Shown: positions 1 through 7,685 of the stretch, in pieces
Layout of the letters: the number at the start of each line of letters is the position of its first letter
Numbering within the stretch: position 1 is the first letter of the stretch
Assembly (NCBI GenBank): GCA_965659665.1
Contig: CBFHWU010000026.1
Location: forward strand, 1 to 39,837
Origin: CBFHWU01 sp965659665
Lineage (GTDB): Bacteria > Bacteroidota > Bacteroidia > Flavobacteriales > Flavobacteriaceae
Length of the DNA: 39,837 nt
Direction: 5' to 3'
The notes under the pieces: generated by a model
Told to the model about the DNA's origin: nothing
What the model saw: the letters and a program-made list of their open reading frames with translations, nothing else
Databases searched by the model: none
Translations under genes and position numbers: made by a program

Positions 1-930
1 AACTAATTTTTCATCATTTCCGAGCCATGCTATCTGGATTGTTTTATCGGCCTCTAAATCATCCACATAAACATCAAAGGAAAATGTTTCGTACGAAGAC
101 AAATCCATTTGTCCTCTTGCGTTGGTAGTTGTAGTCCAATACTGTCCAATAAAATTAGCTCCTTTAAATTTGAGGGCTACATCTTGATCACTGATACTAT
201 ACTCAGATATTTCACCATTACTCCATCCAGCCCTGATTTCGTTGTCCGCCCAAACGGTAGTATCTGTATAGTGGTCTGAATAAATATTAAACACATTTGC
301 TTGTAAAGGAGTTGGCGTGGGTGCAGCAGTAGCAGGAAAAGGATCGCTTGAGATGACAGAACCGTCAGTGAATGTGATATTATCATAATATCTGGTGTCT
401 TCCATTTTGTGAAGACCTGTTCCATAGTTGGTGAAAAGTACCATTAATGCATACTCGCCATCGGCGGTATTTCCATTTTTGTCAGTTGTGGTATCAATGG
501 TAATGGTTTCCCATCCAGTTCCACTAACAGGAAAACTGTATTCTAAAGCAGTATGGGTGGCGTTTTCCCCTTGTTCAAGTTTAAGCATACCGGTATACAT
601 TCCGATACTTGGATCGCCAGTATGGTCAGTATAGACATCAAAAGTAATCGTTTTACTAGACCCTACAGAAAATCTGTGTTGTCCTTCAGTTAATTTGATT
701 TGAGCATTCTGCCACAATTGCCCAGTGTTTAAATAGTTGACTTGCAACGTATTTCCTCTTGTTCCTGAGGACTCAGGATCAGCAGCAATGGATACAGTAG
801 TACCTTGATCTTCTTGAATGGTCCAATTGGGTCCGTTTACGGTCCAGGATTCATCAAAGGTTATAGGACTAGTTTGTGCAAAAATTGTTGTGAATAATAA
901 TAAAGAAAAGCATAAATATATATATTTCAT
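1..930 (-). CDS. Secreted carbohydrate-binding-like protein, 5' part only
   Basis: An open frame of 310 codons starts with ATG at 928-930 and runs off the left edge without a stop. The first about 20 residues are a signal peptide (MKYIYLCFSLLLFTTIFAQ), so the product is exported. Residues about 21-190 look like a beta-sandwich domain rich in Thr, Gly and aromatics. A Pro/Thr/Ala linker follows (PATAAPTPTPLQ), then a second module with NVFNIYSDHYTD and FSFDVYVDD. By recollection of the family, this second module resembles domains found beside laminarinases and other polysaccharide-binding proteins of marine flavobacteria. The missing C-terminus could hold a catalytic domain or a type IX secretion sorting domain, so enzyme or binding protein cannot be decided. 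Confidence is high that this is a gene, low for exact function. Confidence 0.8.
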   Translation of the reverse strand, partial: MKYIYLCFSLLLFTTIFAQTSPITFDESWTVNGPNWTIQEDQGTTVSIAADPESSGTRGNTLQVNYLNTGQLWQNAQIKLTEGQHRFSVGSSKTITFDVYTDHTGDPSIGMYTGMLKLEQGENATHTALEYSFPVSGTGWETITIDTTTDKNGNTADGEYALMVLFTNYGTGLHKMEDTRYYDNITFTDGSVISSDPFPATAAPTPTPLQANVFNIYSDHYTDTTVWADNEIRAGWSNGEISEYSISDQDVALKFKGANFIGQYWTTTTNARGQMDLSSYETFSFDVYVDDLEADKTIQIAWLGNDEKLV

Positions 931-1234
931 AATAATAAGATTTTAGGAAGGGTAAAATTGATCATTTAATATAAATACTCTGATGAATTTACCTATACAA
1001 AAACACAACGTTCTGTGGAGCCACACAAGAAAAATAGCAGAATGTATCAGAATTAAAGCATTGGGACATAAAAATAATGGATGACGCGTTTATCAGAAAC
1101 TAAAGATCTCTTTTCGGATTTTGACAAAAAATACATAGCCTGACCTTTTTAAAACAACACGACAAACTCCATAAAGATGTGGAAAATAATATTGGATATT
1201 AGTAAAAGAATTTTTATTATGAAATTAATTTAAG
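931..1234. other. Intergenic region, no gene seen
   Basis: About 300 bases between the secreted-protein gene and the tRNA. All frames on both strands are broken by stops, and no hairpin with a T-run and no clear TAnnTTTG box was found. It presumably carries the promoter of the minus-strand secreted-protein gene. Confidence 0.4.
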
Positions 1235-1306
1235 TAGCCCTGCCAGGAATCGAACCTGGATCTAAAGTTTAGGAAACTTCTATTCTATCCGTTGAACTAC
1301 AGGGCT
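1235..1306 (-). tRNA. tRNA-Arg (anticodon CCT)
   Basis: Read on the minus strand, the segment folds as a full cloverleaf. The acceptor stem is AGCCCTG with CAGGGCT, the D-arm GTTC/GAAT, and the anticodon stem GAAGT/ACTTT around loop TTCCTAA, giving anticodon CCT for AGG arginine codons. The variable loop has 4 nt, and the T-arm is CCAGG-TTCGATT-CCTGG. CCA is not encoded. The 5' end overlaps the last codons and stop of the upstream cruF gene on the same strand by 10 bases, with no terminator between them. The tRNA may therefore be released from the carotenoid operon transcript by processing. Confidence 0.95.
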
Positions 1307-1950
1307 ATTAAAGCAAAAACTCCAAAAAATAAAAATTGAATCAAAACCAAATGAAAAGAGAACACGCGTTCTTTTTTGGTCACCCAAAAATGATAGGCCA
1401 GCTGAATTGGTAAGGCTACACAAAACCAACCAATATAATTGGTAAGTGGTGCCACAGCATTACTAAACTCCCAATAATCAAACTTTGGAGCCACTGGCTC
1501 AATAACTAAATCCAATAAAACCATAAGCAAAGCTCCGATACACGAAGCCAAAACTTTTCTATTGGGCACAAATGTAGAGGCTACAGCGCCTGTAATAAAT
1601 GTAAGCATTACCCAATTGATTCCAATCATAATAGGAACACCCATTACTTTAACACCCAAATTATTACCGTAACCATACTCGCCAAAAATAAGGCCATAGT
1701 TTACTCCTAAAATCTCTACAATCATCCCGATTACAAAAGCGACAAGGGCTGCTTTTACAATATTTTGATCAATTAAAGGTTGATTGATAAATAATAAAAC
1801 AAAAGTGAAAAATAAATTAAGAGGAGTCGTTTGTAAAAAAAATTCACGATTGCCGTAAATAATTCCCAAAACACCGCAAAAATGAAAAAGCCATATGAGT
1901 GCAATTGATATTTTGGCAGTAGATGTAGTAGGAATAAAATTTTTTAACAT
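1297..1950 (-). CDS. cruF: Carotenoid 1,2-hydratase, CruF/DUF422 family
   Basis: A 217-residue integral membrane protein with about six or seven hydrophobic segments, matching the carotenoid biosynthesis protein family DUF422 in size and in motifs such as the stretch around GVNYGLIFGEYGYGN and the FDYWEF segment. CruF-type members add water across the 1,2 double bond of an acyclic psi end, giving the 1-hydroxy group of myxol, saproxanthin or flexixanthin-type carotenoids. It is the third gene of a tight operon: it starts one base after the crtD stop, and crtA lies before that. Its last codons and TAG stop lie inside the tRNA-Arg gene. The role is assigned by family and by its partner CrtD; the substrate (gamma-carotene or a derivative) is inferred. 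Confidence 0.82.
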   Translation of the reverse strand: MLKNFIPTTSTAKISIALIWLFHFCGVLGIIYGNREFFLQTTPLNLFFTFVLLFINQPLIDQNIVKAALVAFVIGMIVEILGVNYGLIFGEYGYGNNLGVKVMGVPIMIGINWVMLTFITGAVASTFVPNRKVLASCIGALLMVLLDLVIEPVAPKFDYWEFSNAVAPLTNYIGWFCVALPIQLAYHFWVTKKERVFSFHLVLIQFLFFGVFALIAL

Positions 1951-1951
1951 A

Positions 1952-3415
1952 TCATTGAATTAAATCGGAAACAATCTTCGCAGAGAGCAAACACAAAGGA
2001 ATCCCTCCTCCAGGATGTACGCTTCCACCACAAAAATACAGATTTGAAATGTTGGAGCTGAAATTAGGGTGGCGTAAAAAAGCGGCCATGGTATTATTAC
2101 TGGCAGCTCCGTACAAAGCACCTTTAAATGAATGGGTTCTCTCTTCGATGATGGGCGGAGTCATCACCCATTCATGCTCAATTAAATGGGAGATATCCTC
2201 TCCTAAATGTTGGCTAAGCTTTTTAATAACAATTGCTCTTAGCTCGCTAACTATAAGATCCCAATCTTGACCTGATTGATGAGGAGCATTGATCATCACA
2301 AACCAATTTTCGCATCCTTTAGGAGCATCCTCAGGAACATCTTTTGACGTGATATTAACGTATATTGTGGGATCGTTTGAGATGTTTTTTTCAGAAAAAA
2401 TGGAATGAAATTCATTTTTGTAATCCGATGAAAAGAAAATATTATGTAAATCCAATCGGGGGAATATTTTCTTAATTCCCCAATAAAAAATTACAGCAGA
2501 ACTTGAACGTTCTTGATTTAAAATTTTATGAGGGTGTTTTTGATTGGGAAGTAGTCGCTTGTAGGCAGGAACGATATCCATGTTAGAAACGATAACATCA
2601 GCTCGAATAAATTCATCATTTACTCGTATTCCGATGGCACTTTGTTTTTCAACAACTATTTCCTCCACATAAGAGTTAAAATAAAAAAGAACCCCCAATC
2701 GGTTTGCTAATTCAAATACCGATTGAGAAATAGCTCCCATTCCCTTTTCAGGGATATAAGTTCCGAAATGTTGCTCCAAATGTTGAACTAATGTCATAAT
2801 TCCAGGAGTTTGATAGGGATCAGAACCATTGTAGGTAGCAAAGCGATCATAAAACTGCACCATATGCTCGTCTTTTAAAGCTTGTTTGTTGGCTTGATGT
2901 AATGATTTTCCTATTTCAAAGGAAAAATAATTGATCAATCCAATAAGCGTGTCCCCGTGTAAAAAAGTACTCCACTTGTGTAATGATTTTTCTAAAAATA
3001 AACGTTTAGTACGATCATACTTTTTTTTGGCTTTAGCTAAGTATTGTTTAATTCGGTACTGAGGAACATTAAATTGGTTTTCAACTGCTAAAGCAAAAGC
3101 ATTTTGATCAGAAAATGCGGTTAAGGTTTTGCCATCTTGCCAAAAGTATTGACATCCTATTTTTTTTCTTTGGTATTTAAAATAATCTTGAGGAGCTTCC
3201 CCAGCCAATTCAAATAGTTCGTCAACAAAATGAGGCATCGTAAATAATGATGGGCCGGCGTCAAAACGGTATTTACCCAATGAAAATGTGGATAGTTTAC
3301 CTCCAGGATAGGCATTGGCTTCATACACCGCCACTTGGTATCCTTTACAAGCTAATCGAACGGCAGTAGCTAAACCACCTATTCCTGCTCCAACAATAAT
3401 GGCTTTCTTGCTCAT
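1952..3415 (-). CDS. crtD: Carotenoid 3,4-desaturase, CrtD family
   Basis: A 487-residue flavin amine oxidase/phytoene desaturase-fold protein. The N-terminus has the FAD-binding Rossmann motif GAGIGGLATAVRLA and the acidic end of the second strand (VYEANAYPGGK). The C-terminus has the family signature LYFCGGSVHPGGGIPLCLLS. That C-terminal motif and the company of CruF and CrtA point to CrtD, which desaturates C-3,4 of 1-hydroxy carotenoids, rather than to CrtI; a true CrtI is encoded separately at 7686-9149. The start codon overlaps the crtA stop as ATGA and the stop lies one base before cruF, so the three are probably translationally coupled. The substrate is likely 1'-hydroxy-gamma-carotene or a hydroxylated form, by inference. 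Confidence 0.82.
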   Translation of the reverse strand: MSKKAIIVGAGIGGLATAVRLACKGYQVAVYEANAYPGGKLSTFSLGKYRFDAGPSLFTMPHFVDELFELAGEAPQDYFKYQRKKIGCQYFWQDGKTLTAFSDQNAFALAVENQFNVPQYRIKQYLAKAKKKYDRTKRLFLEKSLHKWSTFLHGDTLIGLINYFSFEIGKSLHQANKQALKDEHMVQFYDRFATYNGSDPYQTPGIMTLVQHLEQHFGTYIPEKGMGAISQSVFELANRLGVLFYFNSYVEEIVVEKQSAIGIRVNDEFIRADVIVSNMDIVPAYKRLLPNQKHPHKILNQERSSSAVIFYWGIKKIFPRLDLHNIFFSSDYKNEFHSIFSEKNISNDPTIYVNITSKDVPEDAPKGCENWFVMINAPHQSGQDWDLIVSELRAIVIKKLSQHLGEDISHLIEHEWVMTPPIIEERTHSFKGALYGAASNNTMAAFLRHPNFSSNISNLYFCGGSVHPGGGIPLCLLSAKIVSDLIQ

Positions 3416-4080
3416 GTGTCTGAAATTTTTACAATAGCAAAACGAGCAAACATATCTTCTTTATACCATTTTCTTTTTTTTGTTTTTTTAACGATCGAAG
3501 CATGGTTAGGATCTTTATACGCATACTCCATCACAGAATCTTGGTGATCCCAAACACTAAATGTTGCTTGCTGAACAAAGGGCCATTCTCCAATTCCTTT
3601 GTACCACTTTACTCCTTTTGCATTTTTTATCGCTTTTGAAGCTTGAGGGACATGCCTCCAAAATTCTAAAAGTTTGCTCGGCCGAAGGGTAGCTCTTGTA
3701 ATAATTCCTATTTTGGCGTTTTCGGGAGCTGTATTTTTTTGCTTAAACGGTTGTTGTCCACTCCAGCTTCCATGGCTATGAATACTAAGTAACTCTATCG
3801 TTTTTTGTTTATGAGATCGTTTCGTCATCTCCAAAAAAGCCTTATTGTGAGATGTAAAGTGATGTTTATCTTGTTCACTTTCCCAAACAGTTAACAGTGC
3901 ATAGGTGGAAAAATCAGGCCATAAACTAAACCCATGACCCGAACCAGTTCCCAATAATTTATAAAAAACCAATCCCTTTGTTGGACTCAAAAAACGATGG
4001 GCTAGTTGCATCTGAGTGAATGCCCAAAATCGATGTTTAGTGTAATTAAAGAAATGAAGATTAGTTATCGTTGAATTCAT
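3412..4080 (-). CDS. crtA: CrtA-related carotenoid monooxygenase (2-hydroxylase or 2-ketolase)
   Basis: A 222-residue soluble protein of the spheroidene monooxygenase (CrtA) family, recognised by the N-terminal pattern FWAFTQMQLAHRFL, the segment FYKLLGTGSGHGFSLWPD, and the later WYKGIGEWPFVQQATFSVW region. In purple bacteria CrtA puts a keto group at C-2 of the acyclic end. A CrtA-related 2-hydroxylase has been reported in myxol biosynthesis of Flavobacterium P99-3. Being first in the crtA-crtD-cruF operon with a 4-base ATGA overlap, the enzyme most likely acts at C-2' of a monocyclic carotenoid and would supply the 2'-hydroxyl of myxol. Sequence alone does not separate hydroxylase from ketolase. 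Confidence 0.8.
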   Translation of the reverse strand: MNSTITNLHFFNYTKHRFWAFTQMQLAHRFLSPTKGLVFYKLLGTGSGHGFSLWPDFSTYALLTVWESEQDKHHFTSHNKAFLEMTKRSHKQKTIELLSIHSHGSWSGQQPFKQKNTAPENAKIGIITRATLRPSKLLEFWRHVPQASKAIKNAKGVKWYKGIGEWPFVQQATFSVWDHQDSVMEYAYKDPNHASIVKKTKKRKWYKEDMFARFAIVKISDT

Positions 4081-4351
4081 TTAGGGAGTAAAAATAAAAA
4101 TTCAAACTGAAATATCAAGCTTGAAAAAAAATAAAATAAATCTGATTGTTAACCTTCAAAAAAATCCATTTTCAGAGGTGAAAAATTAAACTATTTTAAG
4201 GAAAAATTATAAAACATTGCTTATCATCTCGTATGTAAGAAAGTATTTGTTTCTTTGTAAAAAAAAAATAACATGATAGAAATCCCCTATTTTAGATCGT
4301 GATCATTATCAAAAGAATTCATAATAATCCTATCATAACTCTCAATAGTCG

Positions 4352-5173
4352 ATGAAAAACATACTACTAATTATTATCGTATCCACTGCCCTTCATGCCC
4401 AAAAAATTGAAATCAAACATGTAATCCCTTCCGTTATCAATGAATCTTCTGGGATCATTGAACGAGATGGGTATTTGTGGACACACAATGACTCTGGGAA
4501 TGAGCCAGCAATATATGTGTTAAAAAAAAATGGAGAACTGTTAAAAACAATTCTTTTTGAAGATCATGAAAATATTGATTGGGAAGATATCACTCAAGAT
4601 GAAGAACATGTATATATTGCGGATGTTGGGAATAATTTTGGTACTCGAAAAAATTTAACGATTCTCAAAATTCCATTTGAAGGATTTTCCGCACAAAAAG
4701 TTGAAAAGATAAAAGTGTCTTATCCAGATCAGACCAATTTTATGTACGATGTCGCGACTCCCTACGACTCTGAGGGTTTGATTAGTATAGAAGAAACTTT
4801 GGTGCTTTTTTCTAAAAATCGAAAAACCAAAACGACAGAACTATACACTGTTCCCAAAACAGCAGGTGAACATACACTAAATAAAATAGGTAGTTTACCT
4901 GTTGGTTCACTCATTACTGCAGCTGATTATACCTCTGATTCAAAGTTATTAGCCCTAACAGGGTATACTAAAAGTGGAAAACATTATTTGTATACCCTTC
5001 AACCATTCGAATTAAAATCCAACATCAACGTTGATTTCAACATCAAGATGCATATCCTACCCTTAAAAGGCGCTCAAGTAGAAGCTATTTCAATTATAGA
5101 CGAAAAAAACTTTTGGATTTCCACTGAGAAAAAAAACAAATATGTACCCGCTATTATGAAAGTTTCGCTTTAA
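4352..5173 (+). CDS. Secreted beta-propeller-like protein
   Basis: 273 residues with a signal peptide ending at about residue 17 (MKNILLIIIVSTALHAQ). The mature part has repeated strand-rich segments such as ESSGIIERDGYLWTHNDSGN, NIDWEDITQDEEHVYIADVG and DSEGLISIEETLVLFSK. These resemble blades of a propeller and match a group of conserved Bacteroidota secreted proteins of unknown function, from memory rather than a search. No catalytic motif was recognised. It stands alone on the plus strand, divergent from the carotenoid operon across about 270 bases. Confidence is high for the gene, low for function. Confidence 0.8.
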   Translation: MKNILLIIIVSTALHAQKIEIKHVIPSVINESSGIIERDGYLWTHNDSGNEPAIYVLKKNGELLKTILFEDHENIDWEDITQDEEHVYIADVGNNFGTRKNLTILKIPFEGFSAQKVEKIKVSYPDQTNFMYDVATPYDSEGLISIEETLVLFSKNRKTKTTELYTVPKTAGEHTLNKIGSLPVGSLITAADYTSDSKLLALTGYTKSGKHYLYTLQPFELKSNINVDFNIKMHILPLKGAQVEAISIIDEKNFWISTEKKNKYVPAIMKVSL

Positions 5174-5296
5174 GAAACTAAAAGTAACAATTAAGCTTTG
5201 ATAAAACACGCTATCAATAACTCATAGTAACCTCTACCACTAATAGTTTGGTTTGAGTTAGAGTATTAATTACAAACGAATGGATGTCCCAAATTC

Positions 5297-5521
5297 CTAA
5301 AGCGTCACGACACGATTTAATTTGTGTTGATTTATTTCGACAGCTCCCTCTATTAGCGTCACAGACGCTCCATTTCTTGTCCCCTTAATATCAAATTGAT
5401 AACAACTATGAACATCGGCATCCAACACATGAAGCCAAGCATGATGAGCCTCACCTCGAGAGGATGAGGAGTGAAAAATATTTTCATGTAGTTTTTTTAC
5501 GAAAATAAAGGATATGTGATC
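5297..5521 (-). pseudogene. Possible coding remnant without a start codon
   Basis: The roughly 370-base gap between the propeller gene and the PhnA gene contains one minus-strand frame open for at least 75 codons to a TAG at 5297-5299. Its translation has a protein-like composition (AHHAWLHVLDADVH, YQFDIKGTRNGASVTLIEG) but no ATG, GTG or TTG at a sensible place near its 5' end. It looks like the C-terminal piece of a lost gene; the family was not recognised. The palindrome at 5355-5369 lies inside it. It could also be a chance open frame. Confidence 0.3.
5355..5369. repeat. Palindrome with CACAG loop, possible short REP-like copy
   Basis: A perfect 5-bp stem AGCGT/ACGCT closes the loop CACAG. 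The 13-base core is identical to the hairpin at 32205-32217, but the GCCAGCG tail seen in the other two copies is absent, so membership of the same family is uncertain. Confidence 0.35.
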
Positions 5522-5543
5522 AAAAAAAACTAAATTAGTAAGA

Positions 5544-5753
5544 ATGACAAAAGATGCCTACGGAAACGAGCTACAAGATGGAGATGCGGTGGTTTTAATC
5601 AAAGATTTAAAAGTAAAAGGAACCTCAACAACACTCAAACGGGGAACAAGAGTAAAAAATATTCAATTAACCTCAAATACGAGTGAAATTGATGCTAATG
5701 TACAACAGATAAAAGGCTTAGTACTAAAAACTCAATTTGTAAAAAAGGGTTAA
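5544..5753 (+). CDS. PhnA/YjdM C-terminal-domain protein
   Basis: A 69-residue protein that consists only of the C-terminal domain of the PhnA (YjdM) family, recognised from DAYGNELQDGDAVVLIKDLK, the LKRGTRVKNIQLT segment and the ending VLKTQFVKK. The N-terminal zinc-ribbon of the full-length family (about 110 residues in E. coli) is missing. Short versions of this kind are common in Bacteroidota, so this is not obviously a truncation. Despite the old name, a role in phosphonate metabolism is not established. Its TAA stop shares bases with the TAA stop of the convergent helicase gene. Confidence 0.85.
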   Translation: MTKDAYGNELQDGDAVVLIKDLKVKGTSTTLKRGTRVKNIQLTSNTSEIDANVQQIKGLVLKTQFVKKG

Positions 5754-7465
5754 TATTTAGACTTGCCCCGACCGCGTTTAATTCCTTTTTTCTTAAAGCT
5801 ACTTCCACCTGATCGACCTCCATAGGATTTGGAACGGTTACTTCCTTTTCCTTTTGGGATGTGTTGACCTCTTTTCTCGGTAATCCCAACTTTAATCGGA
5901 CGACCATCAAGGTTAAATTCTTTAAACGCGTCCAAAACCTTATCTTTATTATCGTTGGATGTATTGAAATAAGCGTGATTTTCCATAACGTCCACATGGT
6001 ATACATCCCCCACAGTGAAGTTGAGAAAATCCACTAAAAACTCTTTTAAGCTTTTCCAATCATATTCATCACGACTACCGATATTAATCGAAAAACGTGC
6101 ATCTTTAGGCTTTTTAGATTTTCGTTCATCACCATCACTTCCTCTTGCTGCTGAAGAAGGTTGATTTTTGTAGTAATTATGGAACCGTGTAAACTCGACC
6201 GACATCAATCGTTGAATCAATTCTTCTTTAGTGAAATTTTTTAATATCTCTTGTACTTCTACAAGGTATGATTCAATTTCAGGGTTTACTTCCGTTGATT
6301 TTATTTTCTGAGCTAAATGTTGAAGTTGAATTTTACAAATATCCGAGGCGTTGGGTAAATCACTAGAGGAAATTTTGGCATTAATAATTCGTTCAATGGC
6401 TCGTATTTTACCCATTTCCCCTTTGGTCATAATAATCATGGAAGTCCCTAAACTATTAGCACGACCTGTACGTCCGCTTCGGTGGGTGTAGGTTTCAATT
6501 TCGTCAGGAAGTTGATAGTGAATCACGTGTGAAATATTGTCCACATCAATTCCTCGAGCAGCTACATCAGTGGCGACAAGGGTTTGTAGTTGTTTTGAAC
6601 GAAAAGCTTTCATCACTAAATCACGTTGATTTTGACTTAAATCCCCATGTAAAGCTCCAGCGTTATATCCGTCTTCAATAAGTTTTTCAGCTATTTTTTG
6701 AGTATCTCTTTTAGTTCGACAAAACACAATAGAAAAAATATCGGGATGTGTATCTGATAATTTTTTTAAGGCATTGTATCGTTCACGTCCTGCAACCACA
6801 TAGTATTCATGATTAATATTTGTTGCAGCTGAATTTTTAGTTCCTACTGTAATTTCAATAGGATTATGCATAAAATTTTTAGCAATACGGGCAACCTCTT
6901 TAGGCATAGTGGCTGAAAACAACCATGTACTTTTGTCGTTTGGTGTATGAGAAAGAATATTGGTGATATCTTCCTTAAATCCCATATTAAGCATTTCATC
7001 GGCTTCATCCAAAACACAGTATGCGATTGAAGAAATATCGATGATTCTTCTTCGTATCATGTCCTGCATTCGCCCAGGTGTAGCGACCAAAATTTGCGCT
7101 CCTTTTTTTACGGCTCTTGCCTGATCATTAATACTCGCCCCTCCATAGATAGGAACAATATTAAGCCCTTTGATTTGGGATGCATACTTGGTCAACTCTT
7201 TACTTATTTGTAAACACAGTTCGCGTGTAGGGGATATTACTATACCTTGGGTTATTCGACTTTTAGCATCAATTTTTTGAAGCATCGGTAATCCAAAAGC
7301 GGCTGTCTTTCCAGTTCCCGTTTGCGCTAAGGAAACAATATCTGTATCCTTATCCAATAAAATAGGAATGGTTTGTTGTTGAACTTCGGTAGGTTGCTCA
7401 AAACCTAAGGCCTCAACGGCTTGGAGTAGAGTTGGGTGAATGCCCAACGATTTAAAGTCATTCAT
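5750..7465 (-). CDS. DEAD-box RNA helicase with DbpA-type RNA-binding domain
   Basis: 571 residues from the chosen ATG. The two RecA-like domains carry all expected motifs: Q motif (FEQPTEVQQQTIP), motif I AQTGTGKT, PTRELC, motif II DEAD in VLDEADEMLNMG, motif III SAT, and motif VI HRSGRTGRA. Residues about 450-535 form a DbpA/CsdA-like RNA-binding domain (FSINIGSRDEYDW ... FKEFNLDGRPIKVGI), followed by a Gly/Lys/Arg/Ser-rich basic tail. The combination matches the cold-shock and ribosome-assembly helicases DeaD/CsdA. I chose the ATG at 7463-7465 over an in-frame TTG at 7475-7477 because that TTG lies inside a perfect -7 box. Confidence 0.93.
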   Translation of the reverse strand: MNDFKSLGIHPTLLQAVEALGFEQPTEVQQQTIPILLDKDTDIVSLAQTGTGKTAAFGLPMLQKIDAKSRITQGIVISPTRELCLQISKELTKYASQIKGLNIVPIYGGASINDQARAVKKGAQILVATPGRMQDMIRRRIIDISSIAYCVLDEADEMLNMGFKEDITNILSHTPNDKSTWLFSATMPKEVARIAKNFMHNPIEITVGTKNSAATNINHEYYVVAGRERYNALKKLSDTHPDIFSIVFCRTKRDTQKIAEKLIEDGYNAGALHGDLSQNQRDLVMKAFRSKQLQTLVATDVAARGIDVDNISHVIHYQLPDEIETYTHRSGRTGRANSLGTSMIIMTKGEMGKIRAIERIINAKISSSDLPNASDICKIQLQHLAQKIKSTEVNPEIESYLVEVQEILKNFTKEELIQRLMSVEFTRFHNYYKNQPSSAARGSDGDERKSKKPKDARFSINIGSRDEYDWKSLKEFLVDFLNFTVGDVYHVDVMENHAYFNTSNDNKDKVLDAFKEFNLDGRPIKVGITEKRGQHIPKGKGSNRSKSYGGRSGGSSFKKKGIKRGRGKSKY

Positions 7466-7474
7466 AATGTGCCG

Positions 7475-7482
7475 CAAAAGTA
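7475..7482 (-). promoter_or_regulatory. Bacteroidota -7 box of the helicase gene
   Basis: Minus strand TACTTTTG fits TAnnTTTG perfectly. Only 9 bases separate it from the ATG, which implies a leader of a few bases at most. No good -33 TTG is visible at the usual spacing. Confidence 0.5.
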
Positions 7483-7685
7483 GACTAATTATTTGGGTAT
7501 GCTGAAGTTAGAACCACTTATTTAAAAATATATGGTTTTAATTAATAATTCCCTTAAGGTTATTGAAAAATAGGGAGTATCATTTTATCTCCATTATTAA
7601 TACGGAAAAAAATTAAATCTCTCTCTGTTGTACATAAAAACGCAAGAAAATGGAGTTTATTTTGATCATCCAACACTTCCATAAC

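Noticed and set aside
1952..3415. The first desaturase as a second crtI
   Set aside because: The C-terminal signature and the cruF and crtA neighbours fit CrtD better; the true CrtI signature is in 7686-9149.
7475..7477. TTG start giving an extra MRHI at the helicase N-terminus
   Set aside because: The TTG is inside the -7 box TACTTTTG, and the ATG four codons later fits the family start.
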